The translations under genes were made by a program, and so were the position numbers. DNA of 64,000 nucleotides from NCBI RefSeq assembly GCF_021298855.1, contig NZ_JAJTHI010000039.1, forward strand, positions 1 to 64,000, in the 5' to 3' direction. The DNA comes from Gemmatimonas sp. Lineage in GTDB: Bacteria; Gemmatimonadota; Gemmatimonadetes; Gemmatimonadales; Gemmatimonadaceae. The notes below the pieces were generated by a model. The model had not been told where the DNA came from and did not search any database. It saw only the letters and a program-made list of their open reading frames with translations. Position 1 is the stretch's first letter; each line of letters starts with the position of its first letter. Of this stretch, positions 26,822 through 35,677 are shown piece by piece.

Positions 26822-29569
26822 ATGACTGCGCCCGATACCTCCCTGCCCACGACGTACGACGCCGCCGCCACCGAGCCCTCCTGGTATGCCCGGTGGACCG
26901 AGCATGGGGTCTTCACCGCCGATCCGGTGCGCGGGGCCACGCGCGAGCCGTTCGTCATTGTCATCCCGCCGCCCAATGTGACGGCGGTCTTGCACATGGG
27001 GCACGGGCTCAACAACACCGTGCAGGACGTGCTCATCCGCTGGCGGCGTATGGCGGGCGATGAGGCCCTCTGGGTGCCCGGCACCGATCACGCCGGCATC
27101 GCGACGCAGAACGTGGTGGAGAAGCAGCTCGCCGCCCACGGCCAGACGCGCTTCGATCTCGGCCGCGACCCGTTCGTGCAGCGGGTGGCCGAGTTCGTGG
27201 ACAAGACGGGCGGCGAAATCCTCAATCAGCTCAAGTCCATCGGGTCGAGCGCCGACTGGACGCGCACCGCGTACACCTTCTCTCCCGAACTGTCGCGCGC
27301 GGTGCGGGAGACGTTCGTGCGCCTGCACGAGGATGGCCTCGTGTACAAGGGGCACCGCGTCATTCACTGGTGCCCGCGCTGCGGCACCAGCCTGTCGGAC
27401 GAAGAGGCGGAGTTCACCGACACCAACGGCAAGCTGTATCACCTGCGCTACCCGCTGGCGGACGATCCCTCGCAGGGGATCACGGTGGCGACGACCCGGC
27501 CGGAGACGATGCTGGGTGACGTGGCGGTGGCGGTGAACCCCGACGACGAACGCTACCAGGCGTTGATCGGCAAGGACGTCGTGCTGCCGCTCAACGGGGT
27601 GCGCATTCCCGTCGTGGGCGACAGTTACACCGACCCGGCCTTCGGGTCGGGCGCCGTGAAGATCACGCCGGCGCACGACGCGAACGACTTCGAAGTGGCC
27701 AGGCGCCACGCCCTCGCGATGCCCGTCATCATCGACGCCGAAGGGATCGTGCGGGAGGTGGAGGGGGCGGCAGGCCGCGTCCCCGCCGCGCTGGCCGGCC
27801 TCGATCGCTTTGCGGCGCGCAAGGCCATCGTGACGCTGCTCGAGGAGGCGGGCGCGCTGCAGAAGATCGAGCCCCATGCCCACAGTGTGCGCCACTGCTA
27901 TCGCTGTGACACCGTCGTGGAGCCGCGCCTGTCCGACCAGTGGTTCGTGCGCATGCAGCCGCTCGCCGACAAGGCGCTGGCCGCGCTGCGCACCGGCGAG
28001 CTGCGCATCCTGCCCGAGCGGTGGGAAGCCGTGTACGTCAACTGGCTCGAGGGCATTCGCGACTGGAACATCTCCCGCCAGATCTGGTGGGGCCACCGCG
28101 TGCCCGTGTGGTACTGCACCATGTCGTGCGGCCACGCGCCCATCGTGTCGCGCACGGACGTGACGGCATGCCCCGGCTGCGGCGGCACCGTGCGTCAGGA
28201 CGACGACGTGCTCGACACCTGGTTCTCCAGTTGGCTCTGGCCCTTCAGCACGCTCGGCTGGCCCGACGACACGCCCGACCTGAAGGCGTTCTATCCCGGT
28301 GACGTGCTCGTAACCGCCCCCGAAATCCTGTTCTTCTGGGTGGCGCGCATGGTCATGAGCGGCTGCTGGTTCATGGGCAAGGCGCCGTTCCATACGGTGT
28401 ACCTGCACGGCACCGTGCGCGACATGCAGCACCGCAAGATGTCCAAGTCGTTGGGCAACGGCATTGATCCGCTCGACGTGGTGCAGCTGTACGGCGCCGA
28501 TGCGCTGCGCTGGACCATGGTGTCGGGACTCGGCCTCGGGGTGGACGTGATGCTTGACCCGAGCGACCTCGACAAGTCGTTCTCGCCGGGGCGCAACTTC
28601 TGCACCAAGCTCTGGAACATCGGCCGCTTCCTGCTCTCACGCGTGGGCAGCGAACCGGTGGCTCCGGTGGCGCAACTCGACCGCGCCCAGCTCGCCCCCG
28701 CCGATCGGTGGATTCTCGAGCGCCTCGACGTGGCCATTGCCGACTGCGATGCCGCGCTGGGGCCGGCGCGTCCGGGCAACGGCGCCACGTGGAGCGACAG
28801 CGAGCGGGGGCGCGGGCTGCGTCTCAGCGAGTATGCCGAGGCGGCGCGCCGCTTCGTCTGGAACGAGCTGGCCGACTGGTACCTCGAGAGCATCAAGCCG
28901 CGTCTGGCGGCGGAAGGCAGCGCCGACCGGGAAGTGGCGCGGGCCGTGCTGGCGCACGCCTTCGATGGCGCCCTGCGGCTGCTGCACCCCGTGGTGCCGT
29001 TCATCACCGAAGAGCTGTGGCAGAAGCTGCCGCAGACGACGCCCGGGACCTTCCTCGCCCAGGCCGCCTGGCCGGTGCCATCGGGCGAGCCGGCCGGCGC
29101 CGGGGAGGCCTTCGAACTGGTGCGCGCCGCGGTGGCCGGCATCAGACAGGTCCGTTCGGAGTACAACGTCAATCCGGGCGCGTGGGTGGATGCGGTGCTG
29201 GTGGCCACCGGCGAGGCGCAGACGGTGATGCAGCGGCAGGCCGACACCGTGGGGGCGCTCGCGCGGGCCACGGTGCGCGTGGAGCACACCAACCCGGGCG
29301 GAGCGGCCGCGCAGCTGTTGCTGCCCGGTGGTGTGGAGCTCGTGGTGCCACTGGCCGGGATGGTGGATCTCGACAAGGAGAAGCAGCGCTTGGACACGGA
29401 AATCGCGCAGCTCGACAAGCAGCTCACGGCGCTGGAGGGGCGTCTCGCCAACGCGGGGTTCGTGGCGAAAGCCCCACCGGCGGTGGTGGAGGCCGAGCGC
29501 ACCAAGGCCGCGGAGTGGGGGGCGCGGCTGACGCAGCTGCGCAACAAGCGTACGTCCCTCGGCGCGTGA
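26822..29569 (+). CDS. valS: Valyl-tRNA synthetase
   Basis: Class I synthetase, 915 residues. The HIGH-type motif is HMGHG near residue 58 (PPPNVTAVLHMGHGLNNT), the CP1 editing domain carries TTRPETMLGD, and the KMSKS motif lies near residue 539 (RKMSKSLGNGIDPLDVV). The C-terminal Val-type coiled coil is present (LDKEKQRLDTEIAQLDKQL). The ATG at 26822 matches the family start, and TTATCTTT lies a few bases upstream in place of a Shine-Dalgarno. The stop overlaps a GTG that could start the next gene. Confidence 0.98.
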   Translation: MTAPDTSLPTTYDAAATEPSWYARWTEHGVFTADPVRGATREPFVIVIPPPNVTAVLHMGHGLNNTVQDVLIRWRRMAGDEALWVPGTDHAGIATQNVVEKQLAAHGQTRFDLGRDPFVQRVAEFVDKTGGEILNQLKSIGSSADWTRTAYTFSPELSRAVRETFVRLHEDGLVYKGHRVIHWCPRCGTSLSDEEAEFTDTNGKLYHLRYPLADDPSQGITVATTRPETMLGDVAVAVNPDDERYQALIGKDVVLPLNGVRIPVVGDSYTDPAFGSGAVKITPAHDANDFEVARRHALAMPVIIDAEGIVREVEGAAGRVPAALAGLDRFAARKAIVTLLEEAGALQKIEPHAHSVRHCYRCDTVVEPRLSDQWFVRMQPLADKALAALRTGELRILPERWEAVYVNWLEGIRDWNISRQIWWGHRVPVWYCTMSCGHAPIVSRTDVTACPGCGGTVRQDDDVLDTWFSSWLWPFSTLGWPDDTPDLKAFYPGDVLVTAPEILFFWVARMVMSGCWFMGKAPFHTVYLHGTVRDMQHRKMSKSLGNGIDPLDVVQLYGADALRWTMVSGLGLGVDVMLDPSDLDKSFSPGRNFCTKLWNIGRFLLSRVGSEPVAPVAQLDRAQLAPADRWILERLDVAIADCDAALGPARPGNGATWSDSERGRGLRLSEYAEAARRFVWNELADWYLESIKPRLAAEGSADREVARAVLAHAFDGALRLLHPVVPFITEELWQKLPQTTPGTFLAQAAWPVPSGEPAGAGEAFELVRAAVAGIRQVRSEYNVNPGAWVDAVLVATGEAQTVMQRQADTVGALARATVRVEHTNPGGAAAQLLLPGGVELVVPLAGMVDLDKEKQRLDTEIAQLDKQLTALEGRLANAGFVAKAPPAVVEAERTKAAEWGARLTQLRNKRTSLGA

Positions 29570-29580
29570 GCCTGGGACGC

Positions 29581-30951
29581 ATGATGGCGGGGCACGCACG
29601 GGCGCTGCGCCGGTCGGTGGTCGTGGGGGCGGCCCTTGCCGGTGGGGTGGCCTGTGCCAACCAGGCCCTTCCCCGGGGCGGCCCCGAAGACTTCGCCGCG
29701 CCGCAAATCGTGCGCATCACCCCCGAGAACAACGCCGTTTCCGCGCGTCCCGGTCAGGTGGTCCTCAAGTTCGACGAAGTCATCAGCGAAACCCCCGCCA
29801 GCGGTCGCGATCTCGAAGAGCTCATTTTCATCAGTCCCAAGAGCGGTGCTCCGCGCGTGGACTGGGATCGCACTTCCATTGGCATCCGCCCCGCCCGCGG
29901 CTGGAAGCTGAACACGGTGTACACCGTGCAGGTGAAGGCGGGACTGCAGGACCTGTATCAGAACAAGATCGACTCGTCCATCCGCGTGGTCTTTTCCACC
30001 GGCCTGCCCATCCCCGACACGCGCCTTTCCGGCGTGGTGTTCGACTGGCCCGAAGGGCGTGGGCTGAGCGGCGGCGTGGTGGAAGCCGTGAGCCAGGATA
30101 CCACCATCGTGTACCAGGCGGTGGCCGACTCGGTGGGCCGGTTCGAATTGCGCAACATTCCCATTGGGCCGTACTTCCTGCGCGCGTACGGGGACCGCAA
30201 CAACAACAAGGATCTCGACCCCCTCGAGATCTGGGACTCGGTGCGGGTGACGCTCACGCGGGAGGCGAGCGCCGAGCTCTATGCCGTGGGGCGCGACACG
30301 GTGGGGTTGCGCATTGCCACGATCGAACCGACCGACAGCAACCGCGTGCTCAAGGTGACCTTCGACAAGCCGTACGCGGTGGACCAGTTCTTCGTCCGCG
30401 AGGGCGCGCGCCTGGTGCAGCTGCCCGATTCCACCCTCATGAGCGTGAAGCTGGTGCAGACGGCGCAGCAGAAGCTGCAGCTGGACTCGCTGCTCGTGCG
30501 CCGCAAGGCCGACTCCGTGGCCGCGGCGGCGGCGGCGAAGGATTCGCTCACCCCCGACCAGCGCGCCCGCCGCGACTCGGTGGCGGCCGTACGGCGCGCC
30601 GACAGCGTGCTCGCGGTCACTCGCCAGCGCGAGCGGGCCGCACGCGAGGCGGCGCGCGCCGCCGGGCGGCGCTACAGCCCGGCCGATACCGTGCCCCCGC
30701 CGCAGCTCAAGCGCCCCAAGGTGTACAAGGAGATGTACATCACCCTCGACGCGCCGCTTCCCGACGGCAAGAGCTACCGGCTGCAGCTGAACGGGGTGCG
30801 CAGTCTCAACGAGATCGTGAAATCACCGGCGCGCAACTTCACGATCCCCAGGGCGAAAGTGGACAGCAGCAAAGCCGACAGCAAAGCCGACAGCACGGCG
30901 CGGCGTGATACGACCGCCGCGCCCCCGGGGCGCCCCCGCGGGCGTGGCTGA
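29581..30951 (+). CDS. Exported Ig-like (SbsA-type) domain protein
   Basis: A 456-residue protein with a hydrophobic N-terminus (RRSVVVGAALAGGVACANQ), possibly a lipoprotein though the lipobox is weak. An Ig-like SbsA domain follows (residues ~35-135: PQIVRITPENNAVSARPGQ, FDEVISETPASG, WKLNTVYTVQVKAGLQD). Then comes a beta domain (FELRNIPIGPYFLRAYGDRN), a charged Ala/Arg coiled region (~305-370) and a repeated Lys-Ala-Asp-Ser tail. Function unknown; relatives are surface-exposed. The ATG at 29581 is used; a GTG at 29566 overlapping the valS stop is an in-frame alternative. Confidence 0.75.
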   Translation: MMAGHARALRRSVVVGAALAGGVACANQALPRGGPEDFAAPQIVRITPENNAVSARPGQVVLKFDEVISETPASGRDLEELIFISPKSGAPRVDWDRTSIGIRPARGWKLNTVYTVQVKAGLQDLYQNKIDSSIRVVFSTGLPIPDTRLSGVVFDWPEGRGLSGGVVEAVSQDTTIVYQAVADSVGRFELRNIPIGPYFLRAYGDRNNNKDLDPLEIWDSVRVTLTREASAELYAVGRDTVGLRIATIEPTDSNRVLKVTFDKPYAVDQFFVREGARLVQLPDSTLMSVKLVQTAQQKLQLDSLLVRRKADSVAAAAAAKDSLTPDQRARRDSVAAVRRADSVLAVTRQRERAAREAARAAGRRYSPADTVPPPQLKRPKVYKEMYITLDAPLPDGKSYRLQLNGVRSLNEIVKSPARNFTIPRAKVDSSKADSKADSTARRDTTAAPPGRPRGRG

Positions 30952-30955
30952 CGGC

Positions 30956-31543
30956 ATGGAGCCGCTGCGCCCTGCCCTGTTCATCGATCGCGATGGTACG
31001 CTCATCGCCGATGCCCATTACCTGTCGGACCCGGCCGGAGTGCGGCTGCTCCCGGACACGGGCACAGCAGTACAACTGGCGCGGACGGCGGACGTGCCGC
31101 TCGTGATCGTCACCAACCAGTCCGGCATTGCGCGCGGCCTCATCACCGCGGCCCAGTACGAGGCCACCCGTGCGCGCACCGAAGCGCTCATTCATGCGGC
31201 GGGCGGTGTGGTGCTGGCCACGTATCACTGCCCGCATTTCGTCGACGTGACGGGGCCCTGCGCGTGCCGCAAACCGGGACTGGGCATGTACCAGCAGGCG
31301 GCGCGCGAGTATCCGCTCGATCTGGCGCGCAGCGCCTATATCGGCGACCGATGGCGAGACGTGCAGCCGGCGCTGGCCACCGGAGGGCTGGGCATTCTCG
31401 TGCCCGGACGCGAAACCCCGGCGGCTGATCAGGCGCGCGCCGAAGAGGCGGGCGAGCAGCATGCCCACATCGCCGTGGCCCGCACGCTGACCGAGGCGGT
31501 GACGCTGGCCATCACGCGGCTCGGTATGGGCGTGCCCACATGA
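30956..31543 (+). CDS. gmhB: D-glycero-D-manno-heptose-1,7-bisphosphate phosphatase
   Basis: HAD-superfamily phosphatase of the LPS heptose pathway. HAD motif I is FIDRDGTL, motif II VTNQSGIARG, and motif IV GDRWRDVQPA. The zinc-binding loop CPHFVDVTGPCACRKPG has the C-x-H...C-x-C spacing characteristic of GmhB and of the related histidinol-phosphatases. The ATG at 30956, 4 nt after the preceding stop, gives 195 residues, the usual size. Histidinol-phosphate phosphatase is the main alternative; no his genes are nearby. Confidence 0.85.
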   Translation: MEPLRPALFIDRDGTLIADAHYLSDPAGVRLLPDTGTAVQLARTADVPLVIVTNQSGIARGLITAAQYEATRARTEALIHAAGGVVLATYHCPHFVDVTGPCACRKPGLGMYQQAAREYPLDLARSAYIGDRWRDVQPALATGGLGILVPGRETPAADQARAEEAGEQHAHIAVARTLTEAVTLAITRLGMGVPT

Positions 31544-31574
31544 GCTTCCCTCCGGTTGCCCAGAGGCCCCTCGC

Positions 31575-32330
31575 ATGACGGCCCCCGCCGGAACGTCCGG
31601 CCCCTCCCGCATCGCCGTGCTGGCGTCCGGGGGCGGCTCCAATCTGCAGGCGCTGCTCGATCACTTCGCCGGCGCCGGCGCCGCTCAGGGCAGCATCGTG
31701 TGGGTGGGGTCCGACAAGGCCACCGCCGGTGCATTGCCTCGGGCAGCTGGCGCCGGCATTGCCACCGCGGTGGTGACCGATCCGCACGACGGCGGCGCGC
31801 TCATCGCCATGCTCGATGCCGCGCGCGCCGACCTGCTGGTGCTGGCAGGGTATCTCAAGCTCATTCCCGAGCCGGTGGTGCACGCCTTTCACGGACGGCT
31901 CGTGAATGTGCACCCGGCGCTGCTGCCGGCGTTCGGTGGCCCGGGGATGTATGGCCGCCACATTCACGCCGCCGTGCTGGCGCACGGCGCCACGGTGACC
32001 GGCGTCACCGTGCACTTCGTGGACGCCCAATACGATCGCGGCCCCATCATCGCGCAGTGGCCGGTGCCGGTGCTCCCGGGCGACACGCCGGAACTGCTGG
32101 CCGCGCGCGTGCTGCGCGTGGAGCACCAGCTGTTCCCACTGTGCGTTGGCGCGGTGGCCGCCGGCGCCATCGTGCTTGGCCACGATGGCCGCGTGCATGG
32201 CCATCTCGACGTGGCCGTGAGCCCCGCATCACCGGCCTGGCGCTTCGGGCTGGTGACCGATGCACACGCCGGTCCCCCGTACGATGGTACCCCGTTCGCC
32301 CAGGACGCGGCCCGACTCTTTCCGCGCTGA
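31575..32330 (+). CDS. purN: Phosphoribosylglycinamide formyltransferase
   Basis: Transfers a formyl group from 10-formyl-tetrahydrofolate to GAR in purine synthesis. The phosphate-binding ASGGGSNLQALLDH, catalytic NVHPALLPAF (N and H) and the aspartate in VTVHFVDAQYDRGPIIAQ are all present. At 251 residues it has a ~45-residue C-terminal extension beyond the typical 200-210. It lies 31 nt after gmhB and 49 nt before purH, the next folate-dependent step but one. Confidence 0.95.
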   Translation: MTAPAGTSGPSRIAVLASGGGSNLQALLDHFAGAGAAQGSIVWVGSDKATAGALPRAAGAGIATAVVTDPHDGGALIAMLDAARADLLVLAGYLKLIPEPVVHAFHGRLVNVHPALLPAFGGPGMYGRHIHAAVLAHGATVTGVTVHFVDAQYDRGPIIAQWPVPVLPGDTPELLAARVLRVEHQLFPLCVGAVAAGAIVLGHDGRVHGHLDVAVSPASPAWRFGLVTDAHAGPPYDGTPFAQDAARLFPR

Positions 32331-32379
32331 CGCTCGCGCGGCCCTCCCCTTCACGCCCTGCCTCTCAGGATCCCCGGAC

Positions 32380-33909
32380 ATGCGCGCCCTCCTTTCCGTC
32401 TCCGACAAATCGGGCCTCGTGCCCTTCGCCCAAGGGTTGGCCGCCGCGGGTGTGGAACTCGTCTCCACCGGCGGCACGGCGCGCACCCTGCGCGAGGCCG
32501 GGCTCGCGGTGCGGGACATCAGCGAGCTCACCGGCTTCCCCGAAATGCTCGACGGCCGCGTGAAGACGTTGCACCCGGTGGTGCACGGCGGCCTGCTGGC
32601 GCGGCGTGACCTGCCGGAGCACATGGAGGCGATCAAGGCACACAATATCGGCACGATCGATCTGGTGGTCGTGAATCTGTATCCGTTTCGCGAAACGGCC
32701 GCGAAGCCCGGGGTGCATCCGGACGAAGTGATCGAGAACATCGATATTGGCGGCCCGAGCATGCTGCGCTCGGCGGCCAAGAATTTCGAAAGCGTCTGGG
32801 TCATCGTCGACCCGAGCGACTACGGCCGTGTGCTCGCACACGTCGACGCCGGCAGCGATGACGCGGCGCTGCGCCGCCTCCTGGCGGAGAAGGTCTATGC
32901 GCACACGAGCGCGTACGACGCGGCCATTGCGCAGTGGTTTGCGCAGCAGCGTGGCGAACCGTTCCCCGACCGGTACCCGTTGGCCTTCGAGAAGCAGCAG
33001 AGCCTGCGCTACGGGGAGAATCCGCAGCAGCGCGCGGCGTTCTACGTGGAGAAGCCGGGCACCGGGCTGGGCGCGCTCGTGCAGAAGGGGGGCAAGGAGC
33101 TGTCGTTCAACAACCTGCTCGACCTCGAGGGGGCGCTGCTGGCCCTCGAGCCGTTCGGCGAGCAGCCCGCGTGTGCGATCATCAAGCACACCACGCCGTG
33201 CGGTCTCGCCACCGGCAGCGATGCGCTCGACGCCTACCGCAAGGCGCTGGCCTGTGATCCGGTAAGCGCGTTCGGCAGCGTCATCGCGTTCTCCGGACCC
33301 ATTGACGTGGCCGCCGCCGAAGCGATCTCCAGCCTCTTTGTCGAGTGCATCGTGGCGCCGCACTTCGCCGACGAGGCGGTGGAGATCCTCGGGCGCAAGA
33401 AGAATCTGCGGGTGCTCGAGGGGCGCGCCACCTGGCCGGCCAACACCATGGATCTCAAGCGCGTGCGTGGCGGCCTGCTGGTGCAGGACCGCGCGCCGGC
33501 CCCCACCGATCCGCAGCAGTGGAACGTCGTGACCACGCGCCAGCCGACGGGCGACGAACAGCGGGACCTGCTCTTCGCCTGGAAGGCGGTGGCGAGCGTG
33601 AAGAGCAACGCCATCGTGCTCGCCCGTGGTGGCGCCACCATCGGCATTGGTGCGGGCCAGATGAGCCGCGTGGACGCCAGCTTCGTGGCGGTGCACAAGG
33701 CCACCGCGCTGGGGCACACCACGCAAGGCGCCGCGTTGGGCTCGGATGCCTTCTTCCCCTTCCGCGACGGCATCGATCAGGCGGCGGCGGCGGGCGTCAC
33801 GGCGATCGTGCAGCCCGGGGGCTCCGTGCGCGACGAAGAAGTGATCGCGGCCGCGAACGAGCACGGCATGACGATGATCTTCACCGGCGAGCGGCTGTTC
33901 AGACACTGA
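32380..33909 (+). CDS. purH: Bifunctional AICAR formyltransferase / IMP cyclohydrolase
   Basis: Catalyses the last two steps to IMP. The N-terminal MGS-like cyclohydrolase domain starts MRALLSVSDKSGLVPFA and has STGGTARTL and GRVKTLHP; the C-terminal transformylase has RYGENPQQRAAFY, the catalytic KHTTPCGLATG and AFGSVIAFSGPID. The ATG at 32380 gives 509 residues, the family length; the longer reading from 32260 overlaps purN and is rejected. A 9-bp inverted repeat begins at its stop codon. Confidence 0.97.
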   Translation: MRALLSVSDKSGLVPFAQGLAAAGVELVSTGGTARTLREAGLAVRDISELTGFPEMLDGRVKTLHPVVHGGLLARRDLPEHMEAIKAHNIGTIDLVVVNLYPFRETAAKPGVHPDEVIENIDIGGPSMLRSAAKNFESVWVIVDPSDYGRVLAHVDAGSDDAALRRLLAEKVYAHTSAYDAAIAQWFAQQRGEPFPDRYPLAFEKQQSLRYGENPQQRAAFYVEKPGTGLGALVQKGGKELSFNNLLDLEGALLALEPFGEQPACAIIKHTTPCGLATGSDALDAYRKALACDPVSAFGSVIAFSGPIDVAAAEAISSLFVECIVAPHFADEAVEILGRKKNLRVLEGRATWPANTMDLKRVRGGLLVQDRAPAPTDPQQWNVVTTRQPTGDEQRDLLFAWKAVASVKSNAIVLARGGATIGIGAGQMSRVDASFVAVHKATALGHTTQGAALGSDAFFPFRDGIDQAAAAGVTAIVQPGGSVRDEEVIAAANEHGMTMIFTGERLFRH

Positions 33910-33928
33910 GCGGCCAGGCTGGCCGCTC
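33908..33928. terminator. Inverted repeat at purH end
   Basis: A perfect 9-bp stem GAGCGGCCA/TGGCCGCTC with a 3-nt loop, starting within the purH stop codon. It lies between convergent genes and has no T-run on either strand, so it would act with a factor or as a 3'-end stabiliser. Confidence 0.5.
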
Positions 33929-33939
33929 ACGACTTCCCC

Positions 33940-34188
33940 TCAACTCTCCAGCTCTCTCGAGCGGGTGGCGTGGTAGGCGCCCAGCGCCGAGATGATCACC
34001 AGCAACGGCTGCTCCAGCATGAGGTACTGCACCGTGCTCACCGGCAGCAGAAAGACGGTACCGGCAATGAGGTACACCATGGCTTCCGTGCGCCCCGCGC
34101 GCCGGTAGGCCTGCTGCAAGCTCCAGGCGAACAGGCCGATGGCGAGTCCCGCCATCATGGCCAGCACGATTCTCAATCCCAGCATCAT
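33940..34188 (-). CDS. Small two-span membrane protein
   Basis: An 82-residue hydrophobic protein beginning MMLGLRIVLAMMAGLAIGLF, with probable membrane spans at residues ~3-22 and ~40-70 (MVYLIAGTVFLLPVSTVQYL). I recognise no family. GAGGGG lies upstream of the ATG, and it follows the class V aminotransferase gene by 14 nt, so the two are probably co-transcribed. An in-frame ATG one codon later is equivalent. Confidence 0.55.
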   Translation of the reverse strand: MMLGLRIVLAMMAGLAIGLFAWSLQQAYRRAGRTEAMVYLIAGTVFLLPVSTVQYLMLEQPLLVIISALGAYHATRSRELES

Positions 34189-34202
34189 CGGCGGCGCGCC
34201 CC

Positions 34203-35450
34203 TCAGGCCGCGAGTTCGGTGAGTGCCCGCACCAGCTGGTCGAGCTCCTGCGTGGTGGTGAACAGCTGCGGTGTGACGCGTACCCCGGTCACGCCGGCGC
34301 TGTCGATGGCCACGGTGAAGATGCGGTAGCGCTCCAGCAGGGCCGTGGCGAGATCGCCGGGCGTCATGCCGGTGATGCCCACGTTCGCAATGGCGCCGGA
34401 CCGCGCCGGGTCGCGGGGGGTGAACAGGCGAATGCGCGGGATGGAGCGCACCCGACTCGTCCAATACTGCTGCAGCCAGCGCAGCCGTTCCTGCTTGCGC
34501 TGGATGCCGATCGCCTCGTGAAAAACGATGGCGTCCTCGATGGCGAGGTCGGTGGCCACCGGGTGGGTGCCCGTATGATTCAGCTTGCGGATGTCGGTGG
34601 CCGCATAGCCCTCATCGCCGTACAGCGGCCACAGCGTCTCGACCGCGCCCGGCTTGACGTACAGGATGCCGGCGCCGAGGGGGGCGCCGAGCCACTTGTG
34701 CAGGGAGGCGCCGAAGAAATCGCAGTGGAGATCGGGGACGCGGAAGTCCAGCTGCGCAAGGGTGTGGGCGCCGTCGACCATGACGGGGACGCCGCGTGCG
34801 TGGGCCATGTCACAGATCTTGCGCACCGGCAGGATGTGGCCGGTGATGTTGATCATGTGACAGACCATGAGCAGCTTCGTGCGCGGCGTGATGGCGTTGG
34901 CATACACCTGCACCACCTCATCGTCGCTCAGCGGATCGAGCGGCACGGTGACGCGGGTATTCACGCTTCCCCAGCGGCGCGCCATGAGGGCGAAGTGATC
35001 GAGCATGGCCCCGTAGTCGTGCACCGCCATGACCGCCTCGTCACCGGCGCGCCAGTCGAAGCCGCTGACGACCGTGTCGAGCGATTCGGTGGTATTGCGC
35101 GTGATGATGAGGTCATCGGGGCGGCACCCGGCCAGCGCGGCCACGCGTGCACGGATCCGCTCCTTGTTGGCCCCTTGCACCGTGCGCATGTAGTGACTGC
35201 TCACCACATTGACCTCGCGCACATGCTGCAGGTAGCGCTCGAGCACGGGCTGCGATTGCATGGAGTAGTACCCATGCTCGAGATGAATGAACCCGGTGGG
35301 CACGGCGTACTGCGCCCGCAGGGCGCTCCAGAAGTCGTCGCGGCGCGCCAGCTCGGCCGGCGGCAAGGCGAAGAGCCGTTGCTGTGACGGGGACAGGGCC
35401 AGGGCGGCTGCCGCCCCCCCCAGAGTGCGAAGAAAGTCGCGCTTGTGCAT
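34203..35450 (-). CDS. Exported class V aminotransferase-fold enzyme (isopenicillin-N-epimerase-like)
   Basis: PLP-dependent enzyme of the CsdA/NifS-like class V fold, 415 residues. The N-terminus MHKRDFLRTLGGAAAALAL resembles a twin-arginine signal with KR in place of RR. The fold starts at FIHLEHGYYSMQSQPV; ITRNTTESLDTVVSG, MVDGAHTLAQLDF (PLP-binding Asp/His) and ASLHKWLGAPLGAGILYVK (Schiff-base lysine) follow. Periplasmic location of a PLP enzyme is unusual but recurs in this subfamily. Substrate unknown. Divergent from the DUF2723 gene. Confidence 0.85.
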   Translation of the reverse strand: MHKRDFLRTLGGAAAALALSPSQQRLFALPPAELARRDDFWSALRAQYAVPTGFIHLEHGYYSMQSQPVLERYLQHVREVNVVSSHYMRTVQGANKERIRARVAALAGCRPDDLIITRNTTESLDTVVSGFDWRAGDEAVMAVHDYGAMLDHFALMARRWGSVNTRVTVPLDPLSDDEVVQVYANAITPRTKLLMVCHMINITGHILPVRKICDMAHARGVPVMVDGAHTLAQLDFRVPDLHCDFFGASLHKWLGAPLGAGILYVKPGAVETLWPLYGDEGYAATDIRKLNHTGTHPVATDLAIEDAIVFHEAIGIQRKQERLRWLQQYWTSRVRSIPRIRLFTPRDPARSGAIANVGITGMTPGDLATALLERYRIFTVAIDSAGVTGVRVTPQLFTTTQELDQLVRALTELAA

Positions 35451-35677
35451 GCCCCAACGGGTCAGATGTGACGGCAACACCCCGGCGCGGGTTGGGAAGT
35501 GCCCCGGAGCGCCGTCCCAACAAGGTAAGCGATCGGGACCGGTGGCGTGACGGGGGCCGCCTACGGGTTGTGCCCCCTCCGCTGGGGGGCGAGCTTTGGT
35601 GATTCCAGCAGATCCGCAGTACCCGGCCGTACACCGGCGTCCCTCCGGCCGCCGGCCGCACACCCTCCGATCAGTCC